From Mesorhizobium loti (GTDB lineage: Bacteria; Pseudomonadota; Alphaproteobacteria; Rhizobiales; Rhizobiaceae), in the NCBI GenBank assembly GCA_014189435.1, contig CP050293.1:3849001-3913000 (forward strand): 64,000 nt of DNA, in the 5' to 3' direction. Position numbers and translations under genes: made by a program. Below the pieces are notes generated by a model. The model saw nothing but the letters and a program-made list of their open reading frames with translations. It ran no database searches and was not told where the DNA came from. This document shows, one piece after another, positions 49,723 through 58,432 of the stretch; the first letter of the stretch is position 1; every line of letters starts with the position of its first letter.

Positions 49723-49752
49723 GTTGTTACTCCCTCCGTTGCAATCACCAGT

Positions 49753-50970
49753 TCATAAAATTTCCCGCCATCTGAAGTTCTCTTCGAAGCCTGCCGCTAG
49801 CGCCGGGCCGATGCGGTCGGACACTTCGATGATGGTGGAGGCTGCGACCGCGAATGTGAGATGATCGGCATCGAGGCGCGTCCACGCGCGCGCGAGCGCC
49901 AGCGCGACATCGTCGCGCGCCTTGATTAGCTCGGTCTTGAAAAGGAACGGACGGGCTCGGAATGCATCGCCCGTGAAGTTAGAAATGCGCCGCATGTCGG
50001 CTTCGCTAACCTGCCTGATGTCGAAACCAAGCAGGCGCTCGTCGGCCAGGCCCTGTCGCACCAGGCCGGCGTGATAGAGATCGACCAGGGTATCGAACAC
50101 TGCTCCCGTGAATGGGCGAGACCTGTCATGAATCTCTTCGGTCACTTCCGACATCTTGCGCGAGTTGCTGGCGATGCGGATCTGGCTGTCGCCCGTCAGC
50201 TCGGCGATGCGGTTGAGCTCGTTGAGGACAAGCAGGTTTGCCTGGCTGTGCCGTAACAATCGATCCATCCCGCTGTCGAAATGCAGGAACGAAAGCAGCG
50301 AAATCAGATCGGCGTTGGCTTCGTGGAACGGCCCAAAGTCGCTGTCCTGCAGGCCTTCCGTGGGCACTCCGAAGAGAGAAAAGAGTATGGCGTGACCCAT
50401 TTCATGCGCGATCACGTCGAAGTTCAGGGCGTACGGATGGCCGCGCCCGTCGGCTCCACGCTCGCGGCCAAGCTCCAGATATCCAAACCCCGATTGTGCA
50501 TTCTCCCAGTCAACCCAGGGAATGATCTCAAGCCGCTCGTATGTTTCGGCGAAGTACCAGACAATCGGCTTGCCTAGATAGCTTTCCCAGATGTCCAGCA
50601 CCCGGCTCGCAGCCGCGAACGCATGCGCCGCCAGGAACTGGCGCGACTGAGGAGAGAGGTTGTCGAAATGACCATCAAAGCCGGGTTCGGCTGGTGGGAA
50701 ACAGGCGCCAACGAAAGGCGGCAGGTAGGGATACTCGTACGGCTGCTTGTCCAGCACGGGATCACGCACGTATATGCGATGATCTTCCGGGCCCGGATGG
50801 ATCAAACCGGGCGATGTTGAAATCCAGACCGCCTCGGGTTTTTCGTACCCGGAAAGGTGAGGCGCTTGTGGGTATAACAGGAAGCGTGTTCCGACCGACA
50901 CCGCCGCCCGACCGGCGACATCGAGCGCGTCCAATTGCCCGGCCCCTCTCATAGTCCGCGACACTAGCAC
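49753..50970 (-). CDS. Gluzincin-type zinc metallopeptidase of the YcaO cluster
   Basis: A protein of up to 405 residues with the zinc motif H-E-x2-H in VIAHEMGHAILFSLFG and the third ligand glutamate about 30 residues on in FHEANADLISLL, the arrangement of thermolysin-like (gluzincin) peptidases. No signal peptide is seen, so it is probably cytoplasmic. Its start is uncertain: the frame opens with GTG 50970, an ATG stands at 50952, and neither has a good ribosome site; a different frame from 50998 begins with a protein-like MVQFTKYKLRASVADYERG, so a small indel near GGGG at 50945 is possible. Next to ycaO-tfuA a leader-removing or maturation protease is a natural guess. Confidence 0.82.
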   Translation of the reverse strand: MLVSRTMRGAGQLDALDVAGRAAVSVGTRFLLYPQAPHLSGYEKPEAVWISTSPGLIHPGPEDHRIYVRDPVLDKQPYEYPYLPPFVGACFPPAEPGFDGHFDNLSPQSRQFLAAHAFAAASRVLDIWESYLGKPIVWYFAETYERLEIIPWVDWENAQSGFGYLELGRERGADGRGHPYALNFDVIAHEMGHAILFSLFGVPTEGLQDSDFGPFHEANADLISLLSFLHFDSGMDRLLRHSQANLLVLNELNRIAELTGDSQIRIASNSRKMSEVTEEIHDRSRPFTGAVFDTLVDLYHAGLVRQGLADERLLGFDIRQVSEADMRRISNFTGDAFRARPFLFKTELIKARDDVALALARAWTRLDADHLTFAVAASTIIEVSDRIGPALAAGFEENFRWREIL

Positions 50971-51019
50971 GAAGCTTGTACTTCGTAAATTGCACCAAGT
51001 ATCACCAGCAACGCTGTCG

Positions 51020-51745
51020 TCAGATTGCCAAGCCGGCGTCCTCCAAATCTTGAAGAAACGCGATCGTCATTTTGAAATTCGTCAATTCCGCCGGCACCAA
51101 AGCATTTTCGCGCATAAGCTGCAGAGCTGACAGTGCGTCGCGTTTCTTTTGCTGAACGAAAGCTCCCGCGAGGATTTGCCGGCAGACTTCGATATCATGG
51201 TCACCGGCTTCCGGTGATGCCTCGCGGACCATTCGCGACAGCGTACGTTCCCGAAAATTGAGGTTCCGGGCCGCATTCTCAAGCTTTCCTGACAAGTCGG
51301 CGGAGATCAGGTTCCGCCTCCAGGCGGCGCGGACTGTCATTCGCAAATCAACCAAAGCGTGGGTCAGTGGCGAAAAATTCACCACCTTCGGACCATACAG
51401 CACTGCCACTGCGTCATCAGGCAGGAAAGCAAAGCGGCGGTACCATCGGTAGATAAGGCCAACGCCGTGCATGTATGGGTAAAGCTCGGCGGCTCGCAGG
51501 GCTCCCATGCTTCCAGCACCAATCACCGGGATGGCCTGGCTGACCGCCCACAGTATCTCCTTGTGCCTCACTGCCGGCTCAGCTTGGAAGGCGCCGTCGA
51601 TAATGATGATGGCAGCCGGGTCGTAGCGCTGCACGGCGGCTATGATCGATCCCTGCACGGCGGGCGCCAGGCAGATCACGTCGGCCACCTGCAGTGCCTC
51701 CGCATGCGATAGCGTGGGTCCGGCGAAAAGAAGCCAGGGCCGCAT
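51020..51745 (-). CDS. tfuA: TfuA-like protein (YcaO partner)
   Basis: A 241-residue TfuA-domain protein, named after the trifolitoxin locus of Rhizobium. LLFAGPTLSHAEALQVADVI, APAVQGSIIAAVQ, IIIIDGAFQAEPAVRHKEIL and GAGSMGALRAAELYPY are the family hallmarks and fill the first 100 residues; the C-terminal half is helical and more variable. TfuA proteins are thought to help YcaO enzymes deliver sulfur in thioamide formation (shown for archaeal McrA and proposed for bacterial peptides). The gene starts 4 bases after the ycaO stop, so the pair is certainly co-expressed. Confidence 0.9.
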   Translation of the reverse strand: MRPWLLFAGPTLSHAEALQVADVICLAPAVQGSIIAAVQRYDPAAIIIIDGAFQAEPAVRHKEILWAVSQAIPVIGAGSMGALRAAELYPYMHGVGLIYRWYRRFAFLPDDAVAVLYGPKVVNFSPLTHALVDLRMTVRAAWRRNLISADLSGKLENAARNLNFRERTLSRMVREASPEAGDHDIEVCRQILAGAFVQQKKRDALSALQLMRENALVPAELTNFKMTIAFLQDLEDAGLAI

Positions 51746-51749
51746 CCGG

Positions 51750-52898
51750 TCACTCCACCAGCGGGTACAATTGGGGGATAATTATCCTGACGGCCGACAG
51801 CCGGTTCCAAGGGCTGGTGTTAAGGCGGACTAGGTACACAGCGCAAATTCCGCTTTCCTCCAGCCTGGTGAGAAGGCTGCGCAACAAGGTCTCGCCGCCC
51901 GCCGCTCGATAGGCAGGCTGGCTGGCGAAACTCACATCCTTGCGGCCGCCGGTGATCAGCTGCCGGTGTGCCGCGATAAGCTGCCAGTCCGGATATTTCG
52001 GATAAGACGCCCGGGTAATGTCATCGCGCGCACCCGATATCGCCGCAAGCCTTGCCTGCGCCGCCTCATGGATCGCTTGGACGACAGCTGCCGCCGGATC
52101 GAATGCAGCGGCCGAACCATCGGCTGGCAGATTGAGCAGTGCCGTTTCGCGAGGATTGCTTTCCATCAGATGGCACCAGATCACTGGCAGGCCGACAGGC
52201 GACGGCGCGAGCCAAAGGCCGACGACCATGTCTTTTCGTGCAAGTTCATCCAACAGCGTCAGGACCCTTGCGTCATCGATGGTCGCCGGATCGATTCGCT
52301 CATGTTGCAGAAAGCCATGCGTCTTGAGAGCGCGGGCGATCGCATCCCGTTCGACGCATTCCAGTATGCCGTGCGTGACGGCGTCTGTTTCATCAAGCGC
52401 GGCCGCCAGTCCGGTTGTCGTTGGCGTGAAAATTCCGTCACAGGGGCTGGGCGGTACGAGATAGGCCGTGTGCACCAATTCCAGCGGAACGAACTCGCAG
52501 CTGCCGCTTAGCAGGTTCTCCGCTGAGACCCAGGCCGTTTCCCTGTCTCGCCAATCAGCAAGTGCAGGCTCTCGCAGCCAAGTTTCATATCGCCCGGAGG
52601 GTATCTCGAGCGACTTGGCCGAACCGTGGACGACGTCAAAATATTCGATGCGCTCGGCGAAAAACCCTTCAGCGGATTCCAAAATGGCCGATATCGCGGC
52701 GCGAGCCAGGCTGGCGCCCTTTCCCTGCGCAACTGCGTTTGAAAACGAGAACGGCCTCGTTGCCTGCACGACCGGGATGCCAACGCGGTCCAAGCCGGTA
52801 ATATCCGCGATACGGGTGATGCCCAACGCTTGTCGCATCGACATCAGATACGCCAGCGCCTCGTCTGCAGGAGGACCAATGCGCTCATACTGTTCCAC
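51750..52898 (-). CDS. ycaO: YcaO-domain cyclodehydratase/thioamidation enzyme
   Basis: A 382-residue YcaO protein, which activates peptide backbone amides with ATP so that a nucleophile (side chain or sulfide) can attack. The ATP-binding glutamates lie in RAAISAILESAEGFF and GILECVERDAIARAL, and AVVQAIHEAAQARLAAISGA is the third conserved helix. The C-terminus ends IIPQLYPLVE rather than in a Pro-x-Pro-x-Pro tail, which fits non-azoline YcaOs. The start is GTG, sharing one base with the stop of the regulator gene (TAGTG). With TfuA next to it, thioamidation is the most likely chemistry (inference). Confidence 0.9.
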   Translation of the reverse strand: MEQYERIGPPADEALAYLMSMRQALGITRIADITGLDRVGIPVVQATRPFSFSNAVAQGKGASLARAAISAILESAEGFFAERIEYFDVVHGSAKSLEIPSGRYETWLREPALADWRDRETAWVSAENLLSGSCEFVPLELVHTAYLVPPSPCDGIFTPTTTGLAAALDETDAVTHGILECVERDAIARALKTHGFLQHERIDPATIDDARVLTLLDELARKDMVVGLWLAPSPVGLPVIWCHLMESNPRETALLNLPADGSAAAFDPAAAVVQAIHEAAQARLAAISGARDDITRASYPKYPDWQLIAAHRQLITGGRKDVSFASQPAYRAAGGETLLRSLLTRLEESGICAVYLVRLNTSPWNRLSAVRIIIPQLYPLVE

Positions 52899-55800
52899 TA
52901 TCGGCTGGCCCGCAGTTCCGGTTCGGGGTTCACGATCAGCGGTTCGCCGGGCTCGGCCGACTTCCTTGCCGTTTCGACACGATCGCTGTAGCGACGGAGC
53001 AGTTCGGGCGAGACATTCGATGATCTGAGCGTCTCATAGGTTCCGATCAGGATGGGTACGGCGTTTTGCTCGGCTGCAGTGGTGAGGCTCCTCTCAAAGG
53101 CGGCGGCCGCCTGGCTGGCTTCCGCCTTGACGAGGACGAGAAGTTGCGCGATTCGCCGGTGCAGTTCCGCCAGCCAGTAGCGACTGCCGCCCGCCTCGGC
53201 CTCGGCTACAGCTGAATGAAGCAGCGCGAGCGCCTGGTCGGTCTCACCTGAGCGCGCGAGAAGTTCAGCCAACATGCCGCAATAGACGGGCTCGTCCTCC
53301 GGCGTCTGCACCTTTCCATGCAGGCCGAGGCCCTCGCGCATCTTGTCCTTGCCTTGCTCGAGATGGCCAGCGTTGCCATCGCACCAGCCCTCGAAGATTT
53401 GCGCCGAGACGGCGAGCGAAGGCAGGTGATAACGCGCGGTCAGCTGTCGTAGATCCGCAATCACGTGACGCAGCGCTGCGAAGTCGCGGCGATAGCAACT
53501 GAGCATGGCGTCATTGATGCAGGCATGCGTAATGCTGCTGACATGGCCGGTCTGTTGCGCCCAGCGCCGGGCCTCGGACATGGACCGAAGAGCGCTTGTT
53601 GCACGCCCCGAGAACCACAGCGACAATGCACGATGCGCCAAGCCGCACACACGCGCGTCATGCCCCCCGAAACGGGTGGCATTCGCGTGCCCCTGGCCCA
53701 CGTCATAGAGCGGCAATCCGGCATCAATCGCAGCTATGCATCCGCTATGGTCTCCGCGATTGAAATCGACTGCCCACAAGCAGTGCCTGGCCTGCAACTG
53801 GATCTCTGGGTCATTGACCTCCTTCAGGTCGCTGACGACGGCCTGCGCCCGCTCGCCATCGACGATCGAGCCAGTGAACCACCAACCCCAATAGATCGGG
53901 AACCATTTGGCGCGCTCCGCCATCGGCCGCCGCCGTGCGATCTTTACGCCGTCGTCATAGAGCTTGCGGGCGTGCTCGGAATTCGGCCCTTCGACGGCCG
54001 TCAGTATCGGCCCGAGCGCCACCATCGCCGAGAGCCGTAGCGCGTCCCGTCTGTCATGATCGGAAATCTGCTCGCAAAGTCCAATGGCGTGCTCGAGCAA
54101 CTGCCTCGCCTCGGTCATGGCCGAACGGGACGAGCTTTCCATGCCGGCATTGACGAACTCGCCGATCGCCTCCTCCAGCAGGCCTCCTCGCTCGGCATGG
54201 TCGGCAAGTGCTGCCGTCGTCAGCCATCTGGCGAGGCTGCGGTTGCCGTTCACCGCCGCATAGAGACGCTGATGTAGAGTCTGCCGCCGCTTCCGCAGCG
54301 TTCCATTGTAGATCGTTTCCTGGATGAGTGCATGCCGGAACGCGTACAGCGAAACGCCTGCGTGCCTGGCGCGAACGAAGCCTGCCTCGCCCAGGGCATC
54401 GAGCGCCGCGGAGATTGTGCCCTGGTCAAATTCCGGCAAGAGCGCCGACAGCAAGTCCAGGCTGGACCTGCCGCCGGCGACGGCGGCCGCTCGCGCTACC
54501 TCGCGGGCGCGGCCGAGAGGCTCCAGCCGGGCATCCAGCACAGTTTCCAACACCGACGCGCGGCCGAGCGAAGCGCCTTGTGGCAGCTGCTCCGTGCGGT
54601 TGGCGATATCCTCCGCCATCCATTGGCAAACCTCTTCGATGAACAGTGGCACACCGCCGGTTACGCGCTCGACCAACTCTATCAGCTCAGGCTCAGGCGC
54701 GAGCGCTCGCTTGCCCTGAGGCCACATCGTCGCGATTGCCTGCAAGGTGTCGGCATGCTCGAGGGGAGCGAGCAGGACATGTTTGCTTTTTCCGTCCAAC
54801 CAGTCGCCAAATCCAGGCCTCGTCGTCACGATCAAGAGCACAGGACAACTGGGAACCAGCTTTGCAAGCTCGCCGAGCAGCTGCTTCGACGTCAGGTCGA
54901 TCCAGTGAATATCTTCAACGAATAAGACCAGCGGGCCACCGGCGCACATTGCTTGTAGCGCTCGGCGCGCGGCCCAGTCAGCCTTCTCCCGGATTACGTC
55001 CGGATCCATCTCCTGGAACCCGGAACTTGCACCTTCCGCACCCAGCAGAAAAGAAAAGATGTCGACGACTTCACCGTCGTGAACGTCATGCGCGGCGAAC
55101 ACCTCGGCCACAAGCGTCGAAGTCAATGCAGGCTCGCCGGCGTCGAAATTTCCCAGCATCGCCTGCCGTAGTGGATACAGCGTCGAGCGCGAGTCGCCTG
55201 GCATACATTGGAAGAGGAGCAACTTGTCGCGCTGAAAGCGCGTTCGCCGGCGCACCTCGTGCAGGATGCGCGACTTGCCAATGCCGGCTTCGCCCTCGAT
55301 CAGGATGACCTGGCCCCGTCCCGAAACGGCTTCGGTCCAACATTGATGTATCAGGTTGGCCTCATCCGTACGGTCGATCAAGGGGCTGGCGAGGCGTCCG
55401 AACGCGAAGAAGCGGTCTACCTTCCGCTTGTGGCTCAGCGCCTGCCAGACCTGCTCGGGTTGCGCGAAACCTTTGATCAGGTGAGCGCCACAGAAGCTGA
55501 ATACGTGTGAGCGGCGTGTCAGATTGCGCGTATCGTTGGAGACGAAGACGGTGTCTGACCGGGCGATTGCCTGCAGCCTGGCTGCCAGCGCAAATGCAGG
55601 ACCGGTGACGGTGTCCTGCGCTGCGGCGGTGTCGCCCTTCAGGATCAGCGCCATTGAGGTCGCCACACCGACCCTTACATGCAGGTCGCTCCTCCCTTTC
55701 TCCGCCGCGAGGCGCTTGCACGCCTTGACGATCGCAAGCCCGGCGCTGATTGCCAGCGATGCCGAATCCTTCGCGCCCAGATCGACTGGGAACATTGCGA

Positions 55801-56071
55801 CGCCGCCATCGCCGACCTCGACCCTCACGGTGCCGGAGCAGGATGCGATCGCTTCCTTGGCGGCCAGCTGAAACGCCAGGATCAGTTCCTCGAAATCCTC
55901 GATGCCAAGCAGTCCGAGCAACTCGGTGGAGCCGACGAGATCGTAGCACAGGGCGGTCAGGACACGCCGCTCGTGACGGGCTTCAGCGCCATCGTCGATC
56001 AAGCCCGCACCGACCGGAAGGCGCGAGCCAGTCCCGGCCCTCGGAACATCAACTCGGCTCCTATCCGACAT
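52898..56071 (-). CDS. Cyclase-homology / AAA ATPase / TPR regulator of the YcaO operon
   Basis: A 1057-residue cytoplasmic protein. Residues about 35-210 form a class III nucleotidyl-cyclase homology domain: metal aspartates D44 (ALCYDLVGST) and D88 (VEVGDGGVAMF) are kept, but the usual transition-state Asn of VNLAARL is Ala here (GPAFALAARL), so cyclase activity is doubtful. Residues 225-560 are an STAND-type ATPase with Walker A GEAGIGKSRI (about 260) and Walker B LVLFVEDIHWID. The rest is helical TPR-like repeats. The ATG at 56071 follows GAGGG. Its stop overlaps the ycaO start, so it is first gene of this operon; such proteins often sense ligands or proteins through the repeats. Confidence 0.88.
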   Translation of the reverse strand: MSDRSRVDVPRAGTGSRLPVGAGLIDDGAEARHERRVLTALCYDLVGSTELLGLLGIEDFEELILAFQLAAKEAIASCSGTVRVEVGDGGVAMFPVDLGAKDSASLAISAGLAIVKACKRLAAEKGRSDLHVRVGVATSMALILKGDTAAAQDTVTGPAFALAARLQAIARSDTVFVSNDTRNLTRRSHVFSFCGAHLIKGFAQPEQVWQALSHKRKVDRFFAFGRLASPLIDRTDEANLIHQCWTEAVSGRGQVILIEGEAGIGKSRILHEVRRRTRFQRDKLLLFQCMPGDSRSTLYPLRQAMLGNFDAGEPALTSTLVAEVFAAHDVHDGEVVDIFSFLLGAEGASSGFQEMDPDVIREKADWAARRALQAMCAGGPLVLFVEDIHWIDLTSKQLLGELAKLVPSCPVLLIVTTRPGFGDWLDGKSKHVLLAPLEHADTLQAIATMWPQGKRALAPEPELIELVERVTGGVPLFIEEVCQWMAEDIANRTEQLPQGASLGRASVLETVLDARLEPLGRAREVARAAAVAGGRSSLDLLSALLPEFDQGTISAALDALGEAGFVRARHAGVSLYAFRHALIQETIYNGTLRKRRQTLHQRLYAAVNGNRSLARWLTTAALADHAERGGLLEEAIGEFVNAGMESSSRSAMTEARQLLEHAIGLCEQISDHDRRDALRLSAMVALGPILTAVEGPNSEHARKLYDDGVKIARRRPMAERAKWFPIYWGWWFTGSIVDGERAQAVVSDLKEVNDPEIQLQARHCLWAVDFNRGDHSGCIAAIDAGLPLYDVGQGHANATRFGGHDARVCGLAHRALSLWFSGRATSALRSMSEARRWAQQTGHVSSITHACINDAMLSCYRRDFAALRHVIADLRQLTARYHLPSLAVSAQIFEGWCDGNAGHLEQGKDKMREGLGLHGKVQTPEDEPVYCGMLAELLARSGETDQALALLHSAVAEAEAGGSRYWLAELHRRIAQLLVLVKAEASQAAAAFERSLTTAAEQNAVPILIGTYETLRSSNVSPELLRRYSDRVETARKSAEPGEPLIVNPEPELRASR

Positions 56072-56128
56072 GTCACCCTCGCTGACACGGCATACTATCA
56101 AAAGTACGACAGAGCACAAATTGCAGAG

Positions 56129-56140
56129 CGGCGATCGCCG
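56129..56140. promoter_or_regulatory. 12-bp palindrome upstream of the YcaO operon
   Basis: CGGCGATCGCCG is a perfect palindrome 58 bases before the regulator start, inside the 226-base gap that must hold the operon promoter. It could be an operator; equally, short GC palindromes with GCGATCGC are common by chance in such DNA. Confidence 0.25.
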
Positions 56141-56297
56141 AAACGTGCGACGGCTGCCCAGGACCTCTCGCCTGTGGGTTGGCGGGGGAGCCGGATCATG
56201 GGAGTGCAGACAACCATGCGCGTCGTCTTCACACTCGACGACATCCCCCTGTCTGGGAGATCGATGTCGCTGACGCGCATCTGGTCTGGTCTGAGCG

Positions 56298-56882
56298 TTA
56301 CAGCTGCGCCGGCCCGTCGATCGGCCGCCATCCGTGGACGACACGGGCTGCGCCGATATCGTACGCGAAATAATTGCCGCCGCCGGCCGGCTGATCCGCT
56401 TGGCGGCTGATTTCCTTGCCACTGAGAGACAGCAAGAGCAGCGTTCCGACGCCTCCATGACCCACGAAAGCAATGTCGTCGGCGTCATTGCTGCGGAGCA
56501 CGGCTTCGACTTCGCTCACGGTGCGATGCTGGGCATCGATGGCGCGCTCCCACCCGCGAACGCTCTCGTGTGGATTGGCGAAGAACTGGTCCGCGACAGC
56601 CTCGAACTCCGGCGGCGGCAGAAAGCCCGTTGCCGATCGATCGTTCTCATGCATCCGTTCCCTCACCTCGATGGCAAGACGCAGATGCGTTGCGAGGATC
56701 TCGGCGGTTTCCATCGCCTTGCGTTCAGCCGACGACACGATACGCCGGATCGACCCGACAAAGGGTTGATCGAGCATTGCGACCGCTCTCGCCCGTCCGA
56801 TGTCGGACAGCCCCCATTCCGGCACGGGAATTTTGGCATCGACCCGAACCTGGGGATGCGTGACGTAGTAGAGGATCGGCAC
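56298..56882 (-). CDS. Histidine phosphatase family protein
   Basis: A 194-residue protein with the phosphoglycerate-mutase-like fold. The catalytic histidine lies in ILYYVTHPQVRVD, where the usual Arg-His-Gly is Thr-His-Pro, so one arginine of the phosphate pocket is missing at the normal place. VPEWGLSDIGRARAVA, the second arginine in IVSSAERKAMETAEIL, and FVGHGGVGTLLLLSL with the second catalytic His complete the fold. The GTG at 56882 is chosen because it begins exactly at the core strand and follows AGGGA; the longer frame overlaps rnhA. The substrate is unknown. Confidence 0.82.
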   Translation of the reverse strand: MPILYYVTHPQVRVDAKIPVPEWGLSDIGRARAVAMLDQPFVGSIRRIVSSAERKAMETAEILATHLRLAIEVRERMHENDRSATGFLPPPEFEAVADQFFANPHESVRGWERAIDAQHRTVSEVEAVLRSNDADDIAFVGHGGVGTLLLLSLSGKEISRQADQPAGGGNYFAYDIGAARVVHGWRPIDGPAQL

Positions 56883-56922
56883 GATAGAAATTCCCTGCCT
56901 GAGATCCGTCCAGCGTCCGAAA

Positions 56923-57453
56923 TCAATAGCTCTGGGTTGAGCGCCGCGCTTTCGCGATCGCCGGCTGTTTTGCCTGCGCAGCCGGCTTCGGCGCTGCTGC
57001 AGGCTTGAACGGGCCTTTCTTGAACGGTGCCATGCCTTCGCGCGCGAGTTCGTCGGCGCGCTCGTTTTCGGCATGGCCGGCATGGCCCTTGACCCAGTTC
57101 CAGGTGACCTTGTGGCGCTTGTTGGCTTCGTCGAGCGCCTGCCAGAGTTCACCGTTCTTCACAGGCTTCTTGTCGGCGGTCTTCCAGCCGTTCTTCTTCC
57201 AGCCGTGGATCCACTTGGAGATGCCATCCATGACATATTTGCTGTCGGTGTGAAGCTCGACCGTGCAAGGTTCCTTCAGCGCATTCAGCGCCGAGATGGC
57301 GGCGAGAAGCTCCATGCGGTTGTTGGTCGTCTCGGCCTCACCGCCGGAAAGCTCCTTGGTGGTACCGTTGAAGCGCAGGATCGCGCCCCAGCCGCCGGGG
57401 CCGGGATTGCCCGAACAGGCGCCGTCGGTGAAGATCTCAACCTGTTTGCTCAT
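56923..57453 (-). CDS. rnhA: Ribonuclease HI
   Basis: A 176-residue RNase HI that cuts RNA in RNA-DNA hybrids. All four catalytic acidic residues are visible: Asp in [20 protein letters not shown], Glu in NRMELLAAI, Asp in [11 protein letters not shown], and Asp in [12 protein letters not shown]. The basic handle ([19 protein letters not shown]) for substrate binding is present. The last 25 residues are a Lys/Ala/Pro tail ([13 protein letters not shown]), longer than in E. coli. ATG 57453 is 11 bases after the thrB stop. Confidence 0.95.
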   Translation of the reverse strand: MSKQVEIFTDGACSGNPGPGGWGAILRFNGTTKELSGGEAETTNNRMELLAAISALNALKEPCTVELHTDSKYVMDGISKWIHGWKKNGWKTADKKPVKNGELWQALDEANKRHKVTWNWVKGHAGHAENERADELAREGMAPFKKGPFKPAAAPKPAAQAKQPAIAKARRSTQSY

Positions 57454-57464
57454 GATACCCCATA

Positions 57465-58427
57465 TCAGGCCAATCCATATTCCGAAGGAGATCTGATCGC
57501 CCGGTGGAACCGCATCCTTCTGATGTACTCGGTCGGATCGCGTTTCATCACCAGCCCACCATTGGGAACAGTCAGCCAGTCGTACAGCCGGGTCAGCATG
57601 AAGCGCAGCGCCGAACCGCGCGCCAGCATCGGCAGCGCCGCCTTCTCCTGATCGCTCAGCGGACGCACGCTCTGATAGCCGGCTAGCAGCGCCTTGCCCT
57701 TGGTGAGGTTGAAGGAAAAATCCTTCTCGAAGCACCAGGCATTGAGGCAAGTGGCGACATCATAGGCGTAAAGGTCGTCGCAGGCGAAATAGAAGTCGAT
57801 CAGACCGGAGAGCTTTTCACCGAGGAAGAAGACATTGTCGGGGAAAAGATCGGCATGGATGATGCCTTGCGGCAGGTCTTTCGGCCAGTTGCGCTCGAAA
57901 TCGGCGAAATCGGCATCGACCTCGGCCGCGAGGCCCGGCTCTACCTCGTCGGCGCGGTCGCGCGCCGCGCTCCAGAGCTTGCGCCAGCCGTCGATGGCCA
58001 GTGCATTGGGGCGCGTCATCGAAAAATCGGCGCCAGCCAGATGCAATTCCGCCAACGCCTTGCCGACCTCGGCGCAATGCGTTGCTGTCGGCCGCCGCAG
58101 GGAAAGTCCCTCGAGGAAAGTGATGATGACTGCCGGCCGTCCGGCGAGCGTGCCGATGACGCTGCCGTCATGCGCGGTCACCGGCAACGGGCAGGAGACG
58201 CCCTTGTTGGCGAGATGGCCCATCAGGCCGAGAAAAAACGGCAGATCCGCCTTCTCGACCCGCTTTTCATAGAGCGTCAGGATGTAGGAGCCGCTTGAGG
58301 TGTGCAGCAGGAAGTTCGAGTTCTCGGTGCCTTCGGCGATGCCCTTGTAGGACAGGAGATCGCCGACCGGATAGTGCTTCAGGAATGCGCCGAGTTCGCC
58401 TTCCGCAACGTCGGTGTAGACCGCCAT
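57465..58427 (-). CDS. thrB: Homoserine kinase (ThrB, APH-fold type)
   Basis: A 320-residue homoserine kinase of the aminoglycoside-phosphotransferase fold, the form used by many alphaproteobacteria. [20 protein letters not shown] is the typical start, [14 protein letters not shown] the nucleotide loop, [20 protein letters not shown] the Brenner-type catalytic motif with [14 protein letters not shown] the metal-binding DFG-like site. It makes O-phosphohomoserine for threonine synthase (thrC at 40 kb). It lies 5 bases after ispH and 11 before rnhA. Confidence 0.94.
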   Translation of the reverse strand: MAVYTDVAEGELGAFLKHYPVGDLLSYKGIAEGTENSNFLLHTSSGSYILTLYEKRVEKADLPFFLGLMGHLANKGVSCPLPVTAHDGSVIGTLAGRPAVIITFLEGLSLRRPTATHCAEVGKALAELHLAGADFSMTRPNALAIDGWRKLWSAARDRADEVEPGLAAEVDADFADFERNWPKDLPQGIIHADLFPDNVFFLGEKLSGLIDFYFACDDLYAYDVATCLNAWCFEKDFSFNLTKGKALLAGYQSVRPLSDQEKAALPMLARGSALRFMLTRLYDWLTVPNGGLVMKRDPTEYIRRMRFHRAIRSPSEYGLA

Positions 58428-58432
58428 GTGCC

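Noticed and set aside
50762..50998. Candidate RiPP precursor ORF after tfuA
   Set aside because: Most of it overlaps the peptidase gene in another frame and its second half is shadow-like; only the first 19 codons look natural, so it is reported as a start/frameshift question.
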